Of a stretch of 64,000 bases of DNA, positions 1 through 10,270 are shown one piece after another. Position numbers and translations under genes: made by a program. The notes under the pieces are model-generated. The model searched no databases and was not told the origin of the DNA. It was given only the letters and a program-made list of their open reading frames with translations. Within the stretch, counting starts at the first letter, position 1. Each line of letters begins with the position of its first letter. This stretch comes from Amyelois transitella. Taxonomy: Eukaryota; Arthropoda; Insecta; Lepidoptera; Pyralidae. The stretch covers positions 1,178,001 through 1,242,000 of the forward strand of contig NC_083513.1 in NCBI RefSeq assembly GCF_032362555.1, in the 5' to 3' direction.

Positions 1-80
1 CAAACAAGTCTCGTACTTACCTCGAGGCTAACTCAATCTATGTCATTTGTCTCGTATACATGTATATTCATTTATTTTGA
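1..80 (+). repeat. 3' end of a tRNA-derived SINE
   Basis: The stretch with CGAGGCTAACTCAATCT and a following GTCTCGTATA matches the 3' portion of the full SINE copy at 24014-24275. The tRNA-like head lies outside the window, so only the tail is visible. Confidence 0.7.
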
Positions 81-180
81 TCTAATGACTGACTCCTCGA
101 AAGTATCTCATTTTAATCAAAAAAATATATCATCAAATCGGTTCGTACTCTAAAGAGAAATCGCTTTACAAACTTGCAAA

Positions 181-449
181 TCTCTACTAATATTATAAAG
201 CTGAAGAGTTTGTTTGTTTGAACGCGCTAGTCTCAGGAACTACTTGTTCAAATTGAAAAATTCTTTTTGCGTTGAATAGACCATTTATCGAGGAAGGCTT
301 TAGGCTATATAATATCACGCTTCAACTAGTATAAGGAGCAAAGAAATAATGGAAAATGTGAAAAAAACTGGTAAAATTATTCATCCTTAAAGGCTTCAAT
401 GATGCCCAAAATAACTATTTCACGCGGACGAAGTCGCGGGCACAGCTAG
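181..449 (+). mobile_element. Non-autonomous Helitron-like element, family B
   Basis: Begins TCTCTACTAATATTATAAAG and ends GGGCACAGCTAG. The flanks are A on the left and T on the right, the insertion preference of Helitrons. A short hairpin-forming GC-rich stretch (GCGGACGAAGTCGCGG) lies just before the CTAG end, as is usual for these elements. There are no inverted repeats, no target duplication and no coding capacity. Related copies: 10271-10545, 20698-20971, 28274-28487, 35985-36155, 47098-47371. Confidence 0.8.
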
Positions 450-521
450 TAATATATATATGTACGGTCTTTGATGTCAATTTGAACAGAGCAATTAGTA
501 AAATCCAAAATGGAGACTTAC

Positions 522-643
522 CAAAATAAATGAACTCTGATAGCAAGTTCATACCAGTGAGTATGAAGAGGTACCTAGCTCTGTGTTCACTGGTCACAGC
601 CTCTCCCACGTACGTCATCGTGAGAGTAAATGACGCAGCTGAA
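522..643 (-). CDS. Transporter exon C
   Basis: The acceptor is CCCCTTTTCCAG immediately right of 643 (minus-strand sense); the donor G|GTAAGTC lies left of 522. The exon encodes SAASFTLTMTYVGEAVTSEH, then RARYLF and a hydrophobic segment ending FIYFG, the loop 4-5 region of the MFS fold. It starts with one base that completes a codon from exon B and ends in phase 1. Confidence 0.8.
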
Positions 644-3126
644 CTGGAAAAAGGGGAACTAAGTATTATTAACTATAAATAATTCTTGATTTAGAAGTTA
701 CTTCTTTCAGCAATCTAGTCTTTATATATGACTTTCTATCTTTGTCGTTACCTTTTGCCGCTCTTTACGTGGGGTCAGGTCACAGTATGTTAGTTCTTAT
801 CTATATCATCATACCGGAAAGTTTTATGACCTCCCGCCTGCCTTTATGTATGTGTCTTGTCCCTTAGTCGCGTTTTACGACATCCACGGAAAGAAATTGA
901 GTTGCCCTATTTTAGTTTATTTATTAGACACTAATATCTTTGAATTATGCAGCCCGGTTTCATGTTTTTGTCTTTCACTACCCAAAGGTTGGCTGGAAGA
1001 GATTGCTTAGCGATAAATCCACATTTGCTCATCATATTCGTAATGTATGTTTCTACAACATATGTAATTTTATAGACAATAAAGATAATTTGTATTGTAT
1101 TGTATTGTACTCTGCCAAGAAACACGCAGCGCCATAAGCTTTCTTTCACACATGGGTAATGAATCCAATTAAATTACACACGCCTATAACAAACACAGCC
1201 ACAGAAATCTTAGTGAAATATTGGTATATTACTTACACTCGTAACAATTTCTGTGGTATTAGCCGACCACAGGTACCACTGCTAAACGAGATGGTCTGAT
1301 TAGTGTCGTAAAAAAGTTGTTCATTATACTATCTGCCTATGACAGTATCGATAGAACATCGACTATTATTGTAAAACCCTGATATACATACATTAGCATA
1401 CATTTGTTTGAGAACTAACCATCGGTTACAGTGAGGGAAAACATCGTGAGGAAACCTGCACATTCAGGCAACTGAATATGAAACCATTATACAAAATCAG
1501 TTGGGGTTCCCTGCAAACGTTGCGGAGATCGGACGAGAATCGCTTCGTGTAAAAATCCCGGACAACGGTCGTAAAGGCGTACTTACATACTGTAATTTCG
1601 TCTCTGGAAGAAGGAAGGAAGGAGGAAGAAAATGCTGCAGTGCAGTTTGTTCCCGCTTCTTCTGCACTGACGCCTTGGAAGCGGCAGTAAACTTAGTTTT
1701 TAAGTAATTTATTTGACGTCAACCAATGTTGTTTTGACATACGTTTTGCCAATTTTTAAGCGATATATAGTATCCTATAGTAATGAATAAAAATGTTGAA
1801 TTTGAATTTGAATTTGGAAAAGTGACAATGTAACCTAGACTAACACCAGGTAGTAGAAGTCCTCATTCGTGTCTCATCAAATCATACTCACAAACTGCAA
1901 CTAAGGATCTTCATGACAAACATGACTTCCCAGGTCGGTGAGAACCCAGCAAGGGTGCCCATCAAGCACCCCCCTGATGTGGACAGCAGCAACGCTCTAC
2001 GCCTGCCGCGGGTGTCCGCGTAATATCCCCAGGGGTAAGAAAATATGACACCTGTAAGTCATAATAATATGCTCAAGAACTAGTAAACCATAGATACCAT
2101 CTGCTAGAGTAGTTACTTAGTTTGTTAATTTAGAATAGCTTTTTTTTTATTAAACATACATACATATCATCACGTCTATATCCCTCGCGGGGTAGACAGA
2201 GCCAACAGTCTTGACAGCAGCAACGCTCTACGCCTGCCGCGGGTGTCCGCAAAATATCCCCAGGGGTAAGAAAATATGACGCCTGTAAGTCACAAAATAT
2301 ATGTGCTCAAGAACTAGTAAACCATAGATACCATCTGCTAGAGTAGTTACTTAATTTGTAAATTTAGAATAGTTTTTTTTTATTATACATACATACATAT
2401 CGTCACGTCTATATCCCTCGCGGGGTAGACAGAGCCAACAGTCTAGACAGCAGCAACGCTCTACGCCTGCCGCGGGTGTCCGCAAAATAACTCCAGGGGT
2501 AAGAAAATATGACGCCTGTAAGTCACAAAATATATGTGCTCAAGAACTAGTAAACCATAGATACCATCTGCTAGAGTAGTTACTTAGTTTGTAAATTTAG
2601 AATAGTTTTTTTTATTATAAAATAATTAATATTAGTTTATATTATTTAATTAGGTATATTTATTATTAGTAGGTACAGTTCAGAAATTGTAATAGTCACA
2701 CAAATCATCAATTTATTTAAATCCGGGATCCGGAAACCGCACGGCACTAATAGAAAAAACAATACACTCCATTACTTTCCCATGGATGTCGTAAAAGGCG
2801 ACTAAGGGGAAGAATAAACTTAGGATTCTTCTTGTAGGCAATGGGCTGGCAAACTGTCACTATTTGAATCTGGATTCCATAATTTAACAGCTGAGCGTGG
2901 CCTTCTCGAAACTGTCGGCTCTGTCTACACCGCAACGGATAAAGACGTGATTATATGTATGTACCAACGAATGGTGCCGAAGCCAGGATCCCTGTCTCCC
3001 TGAGTCCCAGCTGCAGGTCACATCTGGCAGCTGCCATTACTACGGTGAAGCCGAACATGTCCAGGACTACAGCTATGCTGATCACAGAACTGGCGGCCAG
3101 CAGCCAGCGGTTGTACCATCCATGAC
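522..3126 (-). CDS. SV2-like major facilitator superfamily transporter (internal part; runs off left edge)
   Basis: Three exons on the minus strand join in frame: 3126-2965 (53 codons plus split codons), 2051-1892 (52) and 643-522 (40). Junction phases agree throughout (1, then 2, then 1). The joined product runs from a segment with VVLDMFGFTVV (membrane helix 1) and CDLQL, through the MFS loop-2/3 signature GYYADTRGRRRALL, to TYVGEAVTSEHRAR and a further helix. CDLQL followed by GILASAPFVG is the pattern of SV2 / organic-cation-like transporters, membrane proteins with 12 helices that move small organic solutes. The first exon upstream of 3126 was not found, and later exons lie left of base 522. 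The substrate cannot be told from sequence. Confidence 0.8.
975..1115 (+). repeat. LINE 3' end remnant (GCTGGAAGAGAT type)
   Basis: Contains GGTTGGCTGGAAGAGATTGC and GCGATAAATCC followed by an AATAAAG-like stretch and TTGTATTG repeats. Similar 3' ends occur at 25398-25500 and 38728-38830. It is only the untranslated tail of a LINE; no reverse transcriptase is attached. Confidence 0.5.
1425..1570 (+). repeat. Dispersed LINE-like fragment
   Basis: GGAAAACATCGTGAGGAAAC followed by GGAGATCGGACGAGAATCGC resembles a retroelement segment common in Lepidoptera. A partly related piece (TCAGATGGGAGTCGCTTCGG) is at about 63010-63180. Frames are broken; no product is assigned. Confidence 0.4.
1590..1815 (+). 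repeat. LINE 3' end with TTTGAATTTGAA tail
   Basis: Shares a segment (GCAGAAG, TTGACGTCA, TGCCAAGGCGT-like) with reverse-orientation fragments at about 7020-7140, 22735-22860 and 26150-26275. It ends with tandem GAATTTGAATTTGAATTTGG, a simple 3' tail typical of non-LTR elements. Confidence 0.5.
1892..2051 (-). CDS. Transporter exon B (MFS signature loop)
   Basis: The acceptor GTGACTTACAG lies right of 2051 and the donor GTGAGTATG left of 1892. The exon encodes GVIFSYPWGYYADTRGRRRA, then LLLS, GGCLMGTLAGFSP and MKILSCS, i.e. helix 2, the conserved cytoplasmic loop and helix 3. Its phases match exon A (1) and exon C (2). Its first 70 coding bases recur at 2213-2282 and 2446-2515. Confidence 0.85.
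2213..2282 (-). pseudogene. Partial copy 2 of transporter exon B
   Basis: Translates as GVIFSYPWGYFADTRGRRRA followed by LLL, then runs directly into family C repeat sequence. One residue change (Y to F) separates it from exon B. The acceptor CTTACAG is intact but there is no matching donor, so it is likely non-functional or a decoy. Confidence 0.75.
2446..2515 (-). pseudogene. Partial copy 3 of transporter exon B
   Basis: As copy 2, but reads PWSYFADT, so a second residue of the motif has changed. It again breaks at the same internal exon position, showing that copies 2 and 3 share one breakpoint. Confidence 0.75.
2726..2964 (+). repeat. Family C repeat abutting transporter exon A
   Basis: Runs from GGAAACCGCACGGCAC through CCATGGATGTCGTAAAAGGC to GTGATTATATGTATGTAC. 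Its last base is directly next to the last base of exon A, so on the minus strand the repeat end supplies the GTACATA splice donor. Confidence 0.7.
2965..3126 (-). CDS. Transporter exon A
   Basis: The acceptor CCATTATTCTCCAG lies right of 3126 and the donor G|GTACATA left of 2965. The exon encodes GHGWYNRWLLAASSVISIAV, then VLDMFGF, CDLQLGL and GILASAPFVG. This is the start of the transporter domain with helix 1. The upstream exon should end in phase 1 and lies somewhere right of 3126; it was not recognised. Confidence 0.8.
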
Positions 3127-3272
3127 CTGGAGAATAATGGCAGAAATTGACATACATACATACATACATCGCTGCTTAGTACCAGTGTTTGGTGAGCCGT
3201 CCGGTTGTAATGATTACCTTACTACCCTACATGTTTTTTTTAATAATTATAAACTAAACTTGTTTGTGTTTA

Positions 3273-3548
3273 TGCCGTGTGGTTCCCGGCAGTGCCGTGT
3301 TGTTCCCGGCACCAATAAAAGAAAAGAATAGGACCACTCCATCTCGTTCCCATGGATGTCGTAAAAGGCGACTAAGGGATAGGCTTAAAAACTTGGGATT
3401 CTTCTTTTAGGCGATGGGCTAGCAACCCGTCACTATTAGAATCTCAATTCTATCATTAAGCCAAACAGCTGAACGTGGCCTATCAGTCTTTTCAAGACTG
3501 TTGGCTCTGTCTACCCCGTAAGGGATAAAGATGGATCATATGTATGTA
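3273..3548 (+). repeat. Family C repeat, doubled head
   Basis: The 5' head GCCGTGTGGTTCCCGGCA is present twice in tandem (3273 and about 3293), then the body, ending with GATCATATGTATG. The doubled head suggests slippage or a second insertion into the same site. Confidence 0.8.
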
Positions 3549-3702
3549 AACTTGTTTGTCAATTTACCTTTAAATGTACTTATACTGCATCAACATATTG
3601 CATGCAACGACATACCTAAATGTGTATAGTCTAAGCTTAGATTCTAAGTTCTCATGTAAGTGAATATTTTTCTTATGAGAATAAAGATTTCTTTAACCCG
3701 AC

Positions 3703-3775
3703 ATATGGTCACGTCTATATCCCAGCAGTCTTGAAAAGACTGAATGGCCACGTTCAGATATTTGGCTTGAAATTA
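3703..3775 (-). repeat. Family C repeat fragment
   Basis: A short reverse-orientation piece: ATGGTCACGTCTATATCCC, then CAGTCTTGAAAAGACTGAAT. Internal and distal parts are deleted. Confidence 0.6.
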
Positions 3776-3810
3776 ACATACACACACACATATTACATCA
3801 TATCCTATGT

Positions 3811-3900
3811 CGGCATCCGTGGCGCAGCGGTAGTACGCTTGTCTGTGACACAGGGGGTCCCGGGTTCGAATCCCGGCCAGTGCATGATGGTACCCGCCGT
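3811..3900 (+). repeat. tRNA-derived SINE head
   Basis: GTGGCGCAGCGGTAGTACGC is box A-like and GGGTTCGAATCCC is box B-like, at SINE spacing. The tRNA-like part is followed by unrelated sequence, so only the head is present. It lacks the pairing of a functional tRNA. Confidence 0.7.
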
Positions 3901-4029
3901 TTTTTATAAGATTTGGCAAAACTTTTTCGGTAACAAGAGTTGTATTTAGAATTGAATACTCCTTTACACGCTCTTACGACATCTACGGGAAGAGAAGAAG
4001 ATAACTGATTTCTGTATCGTGTTTAACAA

Positions 4030-4239
4030 ACATACATATGGTCACGCCTATATCCCTTGTATAATTGGCTTAATTAATGACAGAATTGCGATTCAAATAG
4101 TGACAGGTTGCTAACCCATCGCATAAAAAAAGAATCCCAAGTTTGTAAGTCTAACCTTTGGCCGCCTTTTACGACATCCATGGGAAAGAGATGGAGTGGT
4201 CCTATTCTTTTTTGTATTGGTGCCGGGATCCACACGGCA
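4030..4239 (-). repeat. Family C repeat with internal deletion
   Basis: CATACATATGGTCACG start and GTGCCGGGATCCACACGGCA end are both present. The segment with the 17-bp palindrome is missing, joining CCCTTG directly to TTGGCTTAATTAATGAC. Confidence 0.75.
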
Positions 4240-4610
4240 TCGTGTTTAATTTTGCTGAAGAAAATACATCATTTCAACCACATCCTAACATCTAATACAA
4301 TAAGCCGCTACTAAGGTCAATAACTGAAACACGCATTTTTTACATATGTATAACAGTACTTTATTTCACTTCAAGGATTCATCAAGGATCAGAAAAAACA
4401 TACCAGTCATCTCAACCGCGTCATCATAGGAATAGCTGCCGATTTCCACATTGTTGCCTATGTCAGCCATATTCTTTTTTCCACGACTATTTTCCACAGC
4501 CATAAACTTACATTTGAGAGTAAACCAGTATTTTATTTCCATGTTTTCTTAGCTGGGTACTCGGTAGTGCTGCGAGCCAAGTCACTTTGAAACTGTGTTT
4601 TATTTTGAGA

Positions 4611-4802
4611 TCCTACTAATAAGTATTATAAATGCAAAAGTTTGTATGTCAGTATGGATGTTTGTTACTCTTTCACGCAAAAACTACTGAACCGATTACG
4701 ATGAATTTTGGTATGTAGGTAGCTGAAGACCCAGAATAACATATAGTCCCGGAGTTCCTGCGGGATTGATTCCACGCGGACGAAGTCGCGGGCGGCATCT
4801 AG
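4611..4802 (+). mobile_element. Non-autonomous Helitron-like element, family A
   Basis: Starts TCCTACTAATAAG and ends GGGCGGCATCTAG, flanked by A and T. The body includes GTTACTCTTTCACGCAAAAA and CGATTACGATGAATTTTGG. A hairpin-forming GCGGACGAAGTCGCGG lies just before the CTAG end. Other copies: 9512-9680, 9705-9909, 12965-15798 (interrupted), 31476-31689, 59123-59325. Confidence 0.8.
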
Positions 4803-5338
4803 TTTAATATAATTTTGTCTAGAGATACCTACTACATAATTTGTGGACAATATTTATTTAACTCATAAACTTGGAATTCTTTTTAAGGCGATGGGCTAGC
4901 AACCTGTCACCATCTGAATCTCAATTCCGTCATTAAGCTTTACAATTGAACGTCAATCCGTTAACGATAAACACGTGATATATATGTATAATGATATATA
5001 ATGATTATATCAACACGGCATACTCATTATCATAATTAAATCACCGAAAAAGTTTACGCAAATTTTCATGATTCACGATTCTTCAAAACAAAAACCTAAA
5101 TTTATCTCCTTACTCCAAATACTTAGTACTTTTTTCAGATTCAGCGCATGCGAAGAACTTGGCCTCACACTACTTACGAATGTTAGACAAAGATAAGCAT
5201 CAATATCTATCTTAATTACAATGACATTCAGCTTCTGATAAAACTAGAACACACCTTATTAAGTATTAACATTATATTTTAACAGACCGATGTTAATAAA
5301 GGTTTTGATTTTTTTTTTATCGAAAACATTGTAACGTA

Positions 5339-5535
5339 CAGTCTTGAAAAGACCACCTTTAGCTTTTTGGCTTGATGATAGAATCGAGATTCAAATAGTG
5401 ACAGGTTGCTAGCCCATCGCCTAAAAAAAGGATCCCATGTTTATAAGCCTATCCCTAAGTTGCCTTTTACTACATTCACGGGAAAGAGATGGAGTGGTCC
5501 TATTCTTTTTTGTATTAGTCCTGGGAACCGCACGG
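5339..5535 (-). repeat. Family C repeat, truncated
   Basis: Begins at the CAGTCTTGAAAAGAC palindrome (the CATA end is missing) and ends GGGAACCGCACGGCG. It is joined 40 bases later to an RTE-like 3' fragment. Confidence 0.75.
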
Positions 5536-5571
5536 CGGCACATTGAAAAATTTAATAAATTTGAGCCAAAT

Positions 5572-5790
5572 TGCAGGGGAACTAGACGAACGTATTTTGA
5601 TCAAATTAAGGACGTCCTGGTAAAGGGTCAGGTCAAAAGCACCCGAAACCGCCGAGCTTGCATGAAGAGAGTTATGAATGTGGATGAAGCGAAGGAAATA
5701 TGCAGAGATCGTGGCAAGTGGAAAGAGGTAGTCTCTGCCTACCCCTCCGGGAAAGAGGCGTGATTTTATGTATGTATGTATGTATGCAGG
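5572..5790 (+). repeat. RTE-like LINE 3' end fragment
   Basis: An open stretch encodes YFDQIKDVLVKGQVKSTRNR, then DEAKEICRDRGKWKEVVSAY and PSGKEA-stop, followed by (TATG)n. This is the extreme carboxyl end of a LINE reverse transcriptase frame plus its simple tail; the enzyme itself is absent. Other copies: 21278-21385 (-), 26806-27155, 29508-29610 (-), 34374-34615, 35475-35545 (-), 38231-38365 (-), 39412-39610, 61735-61850, 63195-63385. Confidence 0.75.
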
Positions 5791-7019
5791 GGAACCTAAC
5801 CCGTATAGGATCGATCATGTTGACACATCCAGTTGACTGAATGTGCAATTATTCCAATGCTTCTTGATCGTTTCATATAAAACCTGTATCAATATTTATA
5901 AACTAATAATGAAATAAATAAAAGGAAGGTAAGTTATCATTTGATACATTGTATCTACAAACAAAGCGGAAGAACATATTATGACATCTGTCACGGATAT
6001 GTGACCCTACAAGAACACTCTACAATGGATCATTAATTATATATCTAGGCCATTTCTATTACATCCTTTTAAAGACTTTATATATCCTTACATTTGTTAT
6101 TTCTACTTCCTATTTATATGAATTATCAACTAATGAAATACCTATATATAACTAGCTTTTACCCGCAACTTTACCCGTGTGAATTTAGCGCCACGGGTAA
6201 TAGGTGGAGTGGTCCTATTCTATTTTCTCTCTTACGGCGTAGACAGAGTCAACAGTCTTGAAAAGATGAAAGGCCATAATTAGCTGTATGTATGTAGGCT
6301 ACCTATTACAAATCCTGTTTTAAGCTGTATGTTTTATGACGTACTTATATCTAATCTAGACTACATTCGTGCCTGTACCACAGATTATATAACAACCTAG
6401 ACCTTCACGAGGACGCAATGAAGCTATTAATCGATTCCCGCGTTTTCATGAGCCATAGATAAGTTATAAAATAGACAACAAATTATTTTTACGACTTAAC
6501 ATTTTTTTTAATAATGATTCAAAATTTGGAATACTTTTAAAACCAAGCAGCTTGCTGGTATGCAGAAAAAATACCCCAATAAAAAAATATAAAATTAAAT
6601 TATACTCCATTCGGATTGGATAGAGTTTTTTATACCTTTCGGATAGTAGATTTTGTTAAATACTGTAGATATGTTATACAATTTTTGGTAGATGTATTTA
6701 ATCTACGCGATAAGAATAAACACGAAATAAAAATGTCTGTGTTTGTCAATGTGTCTGTTGTCATAATAACTTTTTTATATTTGATATTCCAAGATTTTTA
6801 GTCATCACACGTCGCAGCTCTTAATTCCTTCCTTAATCTCCCCAACCAATCTATAGGTATATATTTTCTTCCGTTACTAAGCGAATGACTGACTGACAGA
6901 CATCGCACAGCCCAAAACACAGGGTCTAGAAACTTGAAATTTGATATGTCGATCCTTATGTGGTCTTGGGATGCACTAAGTATAGAATAGATTCATTTAC
7001 TAATTAAGATACACGGTAT
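5791..7019. other. AT-rich spacer, no gene seen
   Basis: The only recognisable piece is a mixed family C remnant near 6190-6290. Short open frames here have no family resemblance, no splice context and AT-rich composition. Confidence 0.5.
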
Positions 7020-7282
7020 CACTAATTGACGTTAACATAACTAAGTCTTATTATATCTACTACTGCTCTCTAAGCGAATGTGTAGAAGAAACTGAGGAAC
7101 AAACTACACTGCAGCATTTTCACCAGATGTCAATTTACAAAATAGAACTCACAAATCTTAATCGTGGAAGAATGAACAGTGTCCACATTAAAAAAAATAG
7201 TGAATAAATACATATATCTGAATGATACCAATACAAATATTTTGTCAAATAGTATAATAACATATGTACACATTGTATAAAG

Positions 7283-7600
7283 ATAGGATCTCTCAAAATT
7301 ACCACGAGAACGGCAATTAACGAGATTATTTGTTTAAGCGCGGGCGGGGCTGCGGGCGTTCTATAGTAAAATACGATCTGAAAGGTTAGCGCGAGTTTTA
7401 CTCGGTCAAACGTGTCGAGCAAGTAAACGCGAGTTTTGTATGGAGTTTCATTAGTGCCATCGCGTTACCACTAGGTGGCGCTGATTAAATACAATACTAC
7501 ACAAATTAAGAATCTCTCAAATTCTCCTCAAGAGCGCGAATTAACGAGATTACTTGTTTACTTGGGCTGCGTGCGTCCTATAGTAAAATACAATCTGGAG
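7283..7600. repeat. Degenerate direct repeat pair
   Basis: A segment with AATTAACGAGATTATTTGTTT and CCTATAGTAAAATAC-type sequence occurs at about 7283-7378 and again at about 7505-7600. Between the copies lies a GC-richer stretch with a CTCF-like motif. Origin unknown. Confidence 0.5.
7468..7483 (+). promoter_or_regulatory. Candidate CTCF-type insulator motif
   Basis: CCACTAGGTGGCGCTG matches the core of the CTCF recognition sequence, including the AGGTGGCGC core known in flies. It lies between the minus-strand transporter and the plus-strand carbonic anhydrase genes. A single motif match is weak evidence for occupancy. Confidence 0.4.
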
Positions 7601-8190
7601 TCATTTTTTCTTTTTTCCAATATCCATGATTATCTGTTATCCATGACGCAAGTAGTCAATGTATAGGCGTGCCGTGCATTGTGCACCTGACAGGAACTAG
7701 GCGGCTGTCTGTCCAACTTCAGTCTAGACCGAGTTGATAATGGTCTATACTGGACTTTGTTGGTTGAGAGTAGTATTCATATCTGATGTGATCTTAACAC
7801 TGCACTGCTCTCTTCAGTTTTCATACAGTAAAAAAATAGATAGATAGAAAGAATACCGTTTATTGCAAATAAAATTATAACAATAAATTTATCCTAAACT
7901 TATGTTAAGGCAATGGAATCTCTTCCAGGCAAACAGGCAAAAATGGTTAACTTATTAATCCTAAGACCTTATTTTATGTATGTATATGTATTTTATGTAT
8001 CTTGTATGTATTTATGCATTTTTTTTGTAATGTATGTATTTGTCAGTATGCATGTGCACTTTATCGCACCACCAACTTAAAGTTTTTCTGTTTGGTCAGC
8101 TGGTTGACTGGTAGAGAATGCCAAACAGCATTAAGTCCGCATTTTGTTAATTTTTTTTGTGCAATAAAGTTTTAAATAAAAATATAATTT

Positions 8191-8448
8191 GTCGCGTGGC
8201 TCCCGGCACCAATACAAAAAAGAATAGGACCACTCCATCTCTTTCCTATGGATGTCGTAAAAGGCGACTAAGGGATAGGCTTACAAACTTGGGATTATTT
8301 TTTAGGCGATGGGCTAGCAACCTGACACTAGTTGAATCTCAATTCTATCGTTAAGCCAAATAGCTGAACGTGGCCATTCAGTCTTTTCAAGACTGTTGGC
8401 TCTGTCTACCCCGCAAGGGATATAAACGTGACCATATGTATGTATGTA
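8191..8448 (+). repeat. Family C repeat, near full length
   Basis: The head is GTGGCTCCCGGCACC, the body contains CCATGG-like and CAGTCTTTTCAAGACTG, and the tail is ATATGTATGTATG. It is one of the cleanest plus-orientation copies. Confidence 0.85.
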
Positions 8449-9255
8449 AAAAAATAAATAACTGCTTAGTTTAATTTTGCCAATAGTATCAATCAAAATC
8501 CATCCTCCGCGTGTATTTCTACACGACAAAGACAAACAAACACATTCTCACATCTATAACATTAACACAGTGAAACAATCAGCCGGAGTCATTTAATCCA
8601 TTTAACAAGATCATTCACACGACTCGCGGTAGATTTAATTAACGTTTGTATAACCCATAGATATCGGAACAATGAAGGCAATAGAAATGTCACATTGAAT
8701 TTTGTAACTATAGAAAAGGCAACCGGCTTCGGCCGCGTTGCATGCACAGCCTATAACACCCGCAGATTATGAAAATACTTAAAATATAAATATGTATATA
8801 AAAAAAATTAATAATAAGTTCAGTATTCCAAAGTAAGCCTTTATAATCAATAAAACTTTCCATCAAAAAACTCAGTAAGTATTAAGATGCAAATGCCACT
8901 TCTTTAGTCTTATGAAAATTTACAAGTCTATGGTATAACCCAATTTACCTCGTATCATATATCTGGGAATTATCCAGCTTTGCTCTTTGTTTCTGGCGTG
9001 TTAAAATAGGAACATTCTATCGCTTTCCCGTATATGTATGTCGTAAAGGACAACTAAAGGAAATCGAAATAATCTGGTCTGAAAACCTGTCACTATCTGA
9101 ATCTCAATTTCACCGTCCACGTCCACATTAATAATGAAGAGAAAAGTTTTGTATTTTTGTATGTTTGTAACGAATAAACTCAAATATCACTAGACTTATT
9201 TTTTCTGAAATTTTACACGGGCGGGGAAGCCCAGCGCCAGACAAGTTTAAATATA

Positions 9256-9436
9256 CGTACATATTGTCACGTCTATATTCCTTGCGGGGTAGACAGAGCC
9301 AGCAGTCTTGAAAATTTTAAGGGCCACGTTCTGCTGCTGTTTGGCTTAATGATAGAATTGAGATTCAAATAGTGACAGGTTGCTCCCAACGGCTATATGA
9401 AGAATGCCAAGTTTATAAGCCTATCCCTTAAGCATT
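9256..9436 (-). repeat. Family C repeat, head deleted
   Basis: Starts at the CATA side (TACATATTGTCACGTC) and fades after AAGCCTATCCCTTA. The proximal GTGCCGGGAACC end is missing. Confidence 0.7.
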
Positions 9437-9511
9437 TTAAATATAAAGTTTAATCTAATGAATTTACTTCAGTTAGATATAAAACCGTATATTCGTAAAC
9501 TTATGAAAAAA

Positions 9512-9680
9512 AAATCGTGGAATCAATCCCACAGGAACTCCGGGATAAAAAGTAGCCTATATGTTATTCTGGGTCTTCAGCTACCTACATACCAAAATAC
9601 ATCGTAATCGGTTCAGTAGTATTTGCGTGAAAGAGTAACAAACATCCATACAAACTTTCGCCTTTATAATAGTAGTAGGA
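9512..9680 (-). mobile_element. Helitron-like family A, truncated copy
   Basis: Reverse-orientation body from GTGGAATCAATCCCACAGG to ATAATAGTAGTAGGA. The CTAG terminus is missing. It lies directly before a complete copy, suggesting tandem insertion or partial duplication. Confidence 0.7.
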
Positions 9681-9704
9681 CAAACTTTCGCATTTATAAT
9701 ATTA

Positions 9705-9909
9705 CTAGAGGCCGCCCGCGACTTCGTCCGCATGGAAACCCTATCAATCCCGCGGGAACTCTGAGATAAAAAGTAGCCTATGTGTTATTCTGGGTCTTCA
9801 GCTACCTACATACCAAATTTCATGGTAATCGGTTCAGTAGTTTTTGCGTGAAAGAGTAACAAACATCCATACATCCATACAAACTTTCGCCTTTATAATA
9901 GTAGTAGGA
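9705..9909 (-). mobile_element. Helitron-like family A, complete copy
   Basis: On the plus strand it runs CTAGAGGCCGCCCGCGAC to ATAATAGTAGTAGGA, flanked by A and T. Near its 5' end it carries a duplicated CATCCATACATC. Confidence 0.8.
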
Positions 9910-10270
9910 TTAAGAATCTTTTTAGTATCCTTCAGTCTATTTATGCATATTTGTATGGAACTAAAAGATGAGAGACATCGTTGACGTTAAATTTAAATTT
10001 CAATATGAAAGTTCCCCAGCAAAATGAGCACGTTTGCATAATAATATTTGCTTTGTTAACAACGTGTATATAAATTCGGACTCCATAGAATGGCAAGCGC
10101 GAAAAACTATAGCTGTCCCGTTTCACGTGATAATAAAAAGCGAAACAGCGATAGCTTTTTCACGCGGTAAAATCGGCGTCGCGCGTGACATTCTACGAGG
10201 GTTGCATAGCTTATCCTGTAGCTTACTTTATCGCACAATACAAGACGAAACTTTGGTTATATTCTACTTA

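Larger units (their letters stand above)
1982..2625. repeat. Tandem duplication of a partial transporter exon fused to a family C repeat end
   Basis: Almost three tandem units begin at 1982, 2213 and 2446 (periods 231 and 233). Each holds the first 70 coding bases of transporter exon B, its acceptor, about 100 bases of upstream intron and, in the first two units, a fragment of the family C repeat (CATACATATC then GCGGGGTAGACAGAGCCAAC). The third unit fades into AT-rich DNA near 2625. Only the leftmost unit joins the rest of exon B. Confidence 0.85.

Noticed and set aside
1900..2640. CRISPR-like array because of regular repeats
   Set aside because: Only three long units that contain exon and transposon sequence, in a eukaryotic genome.
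3811..3900. tRNA gene suggested by box A and box B motifs (also at 12700, 24020, 35040, 45830, 62100)
   Set aside because: All are heads of one dispersed SINE family with a shared body and tail; they lack the full pairing of a tRNA.
5437..5763. A 108-codon open frame as a host gene
   Set aside because: It is a family C repeat joined to an RTE-like LINE end; the frame recurs at 26810, 39393 and elsewhere.
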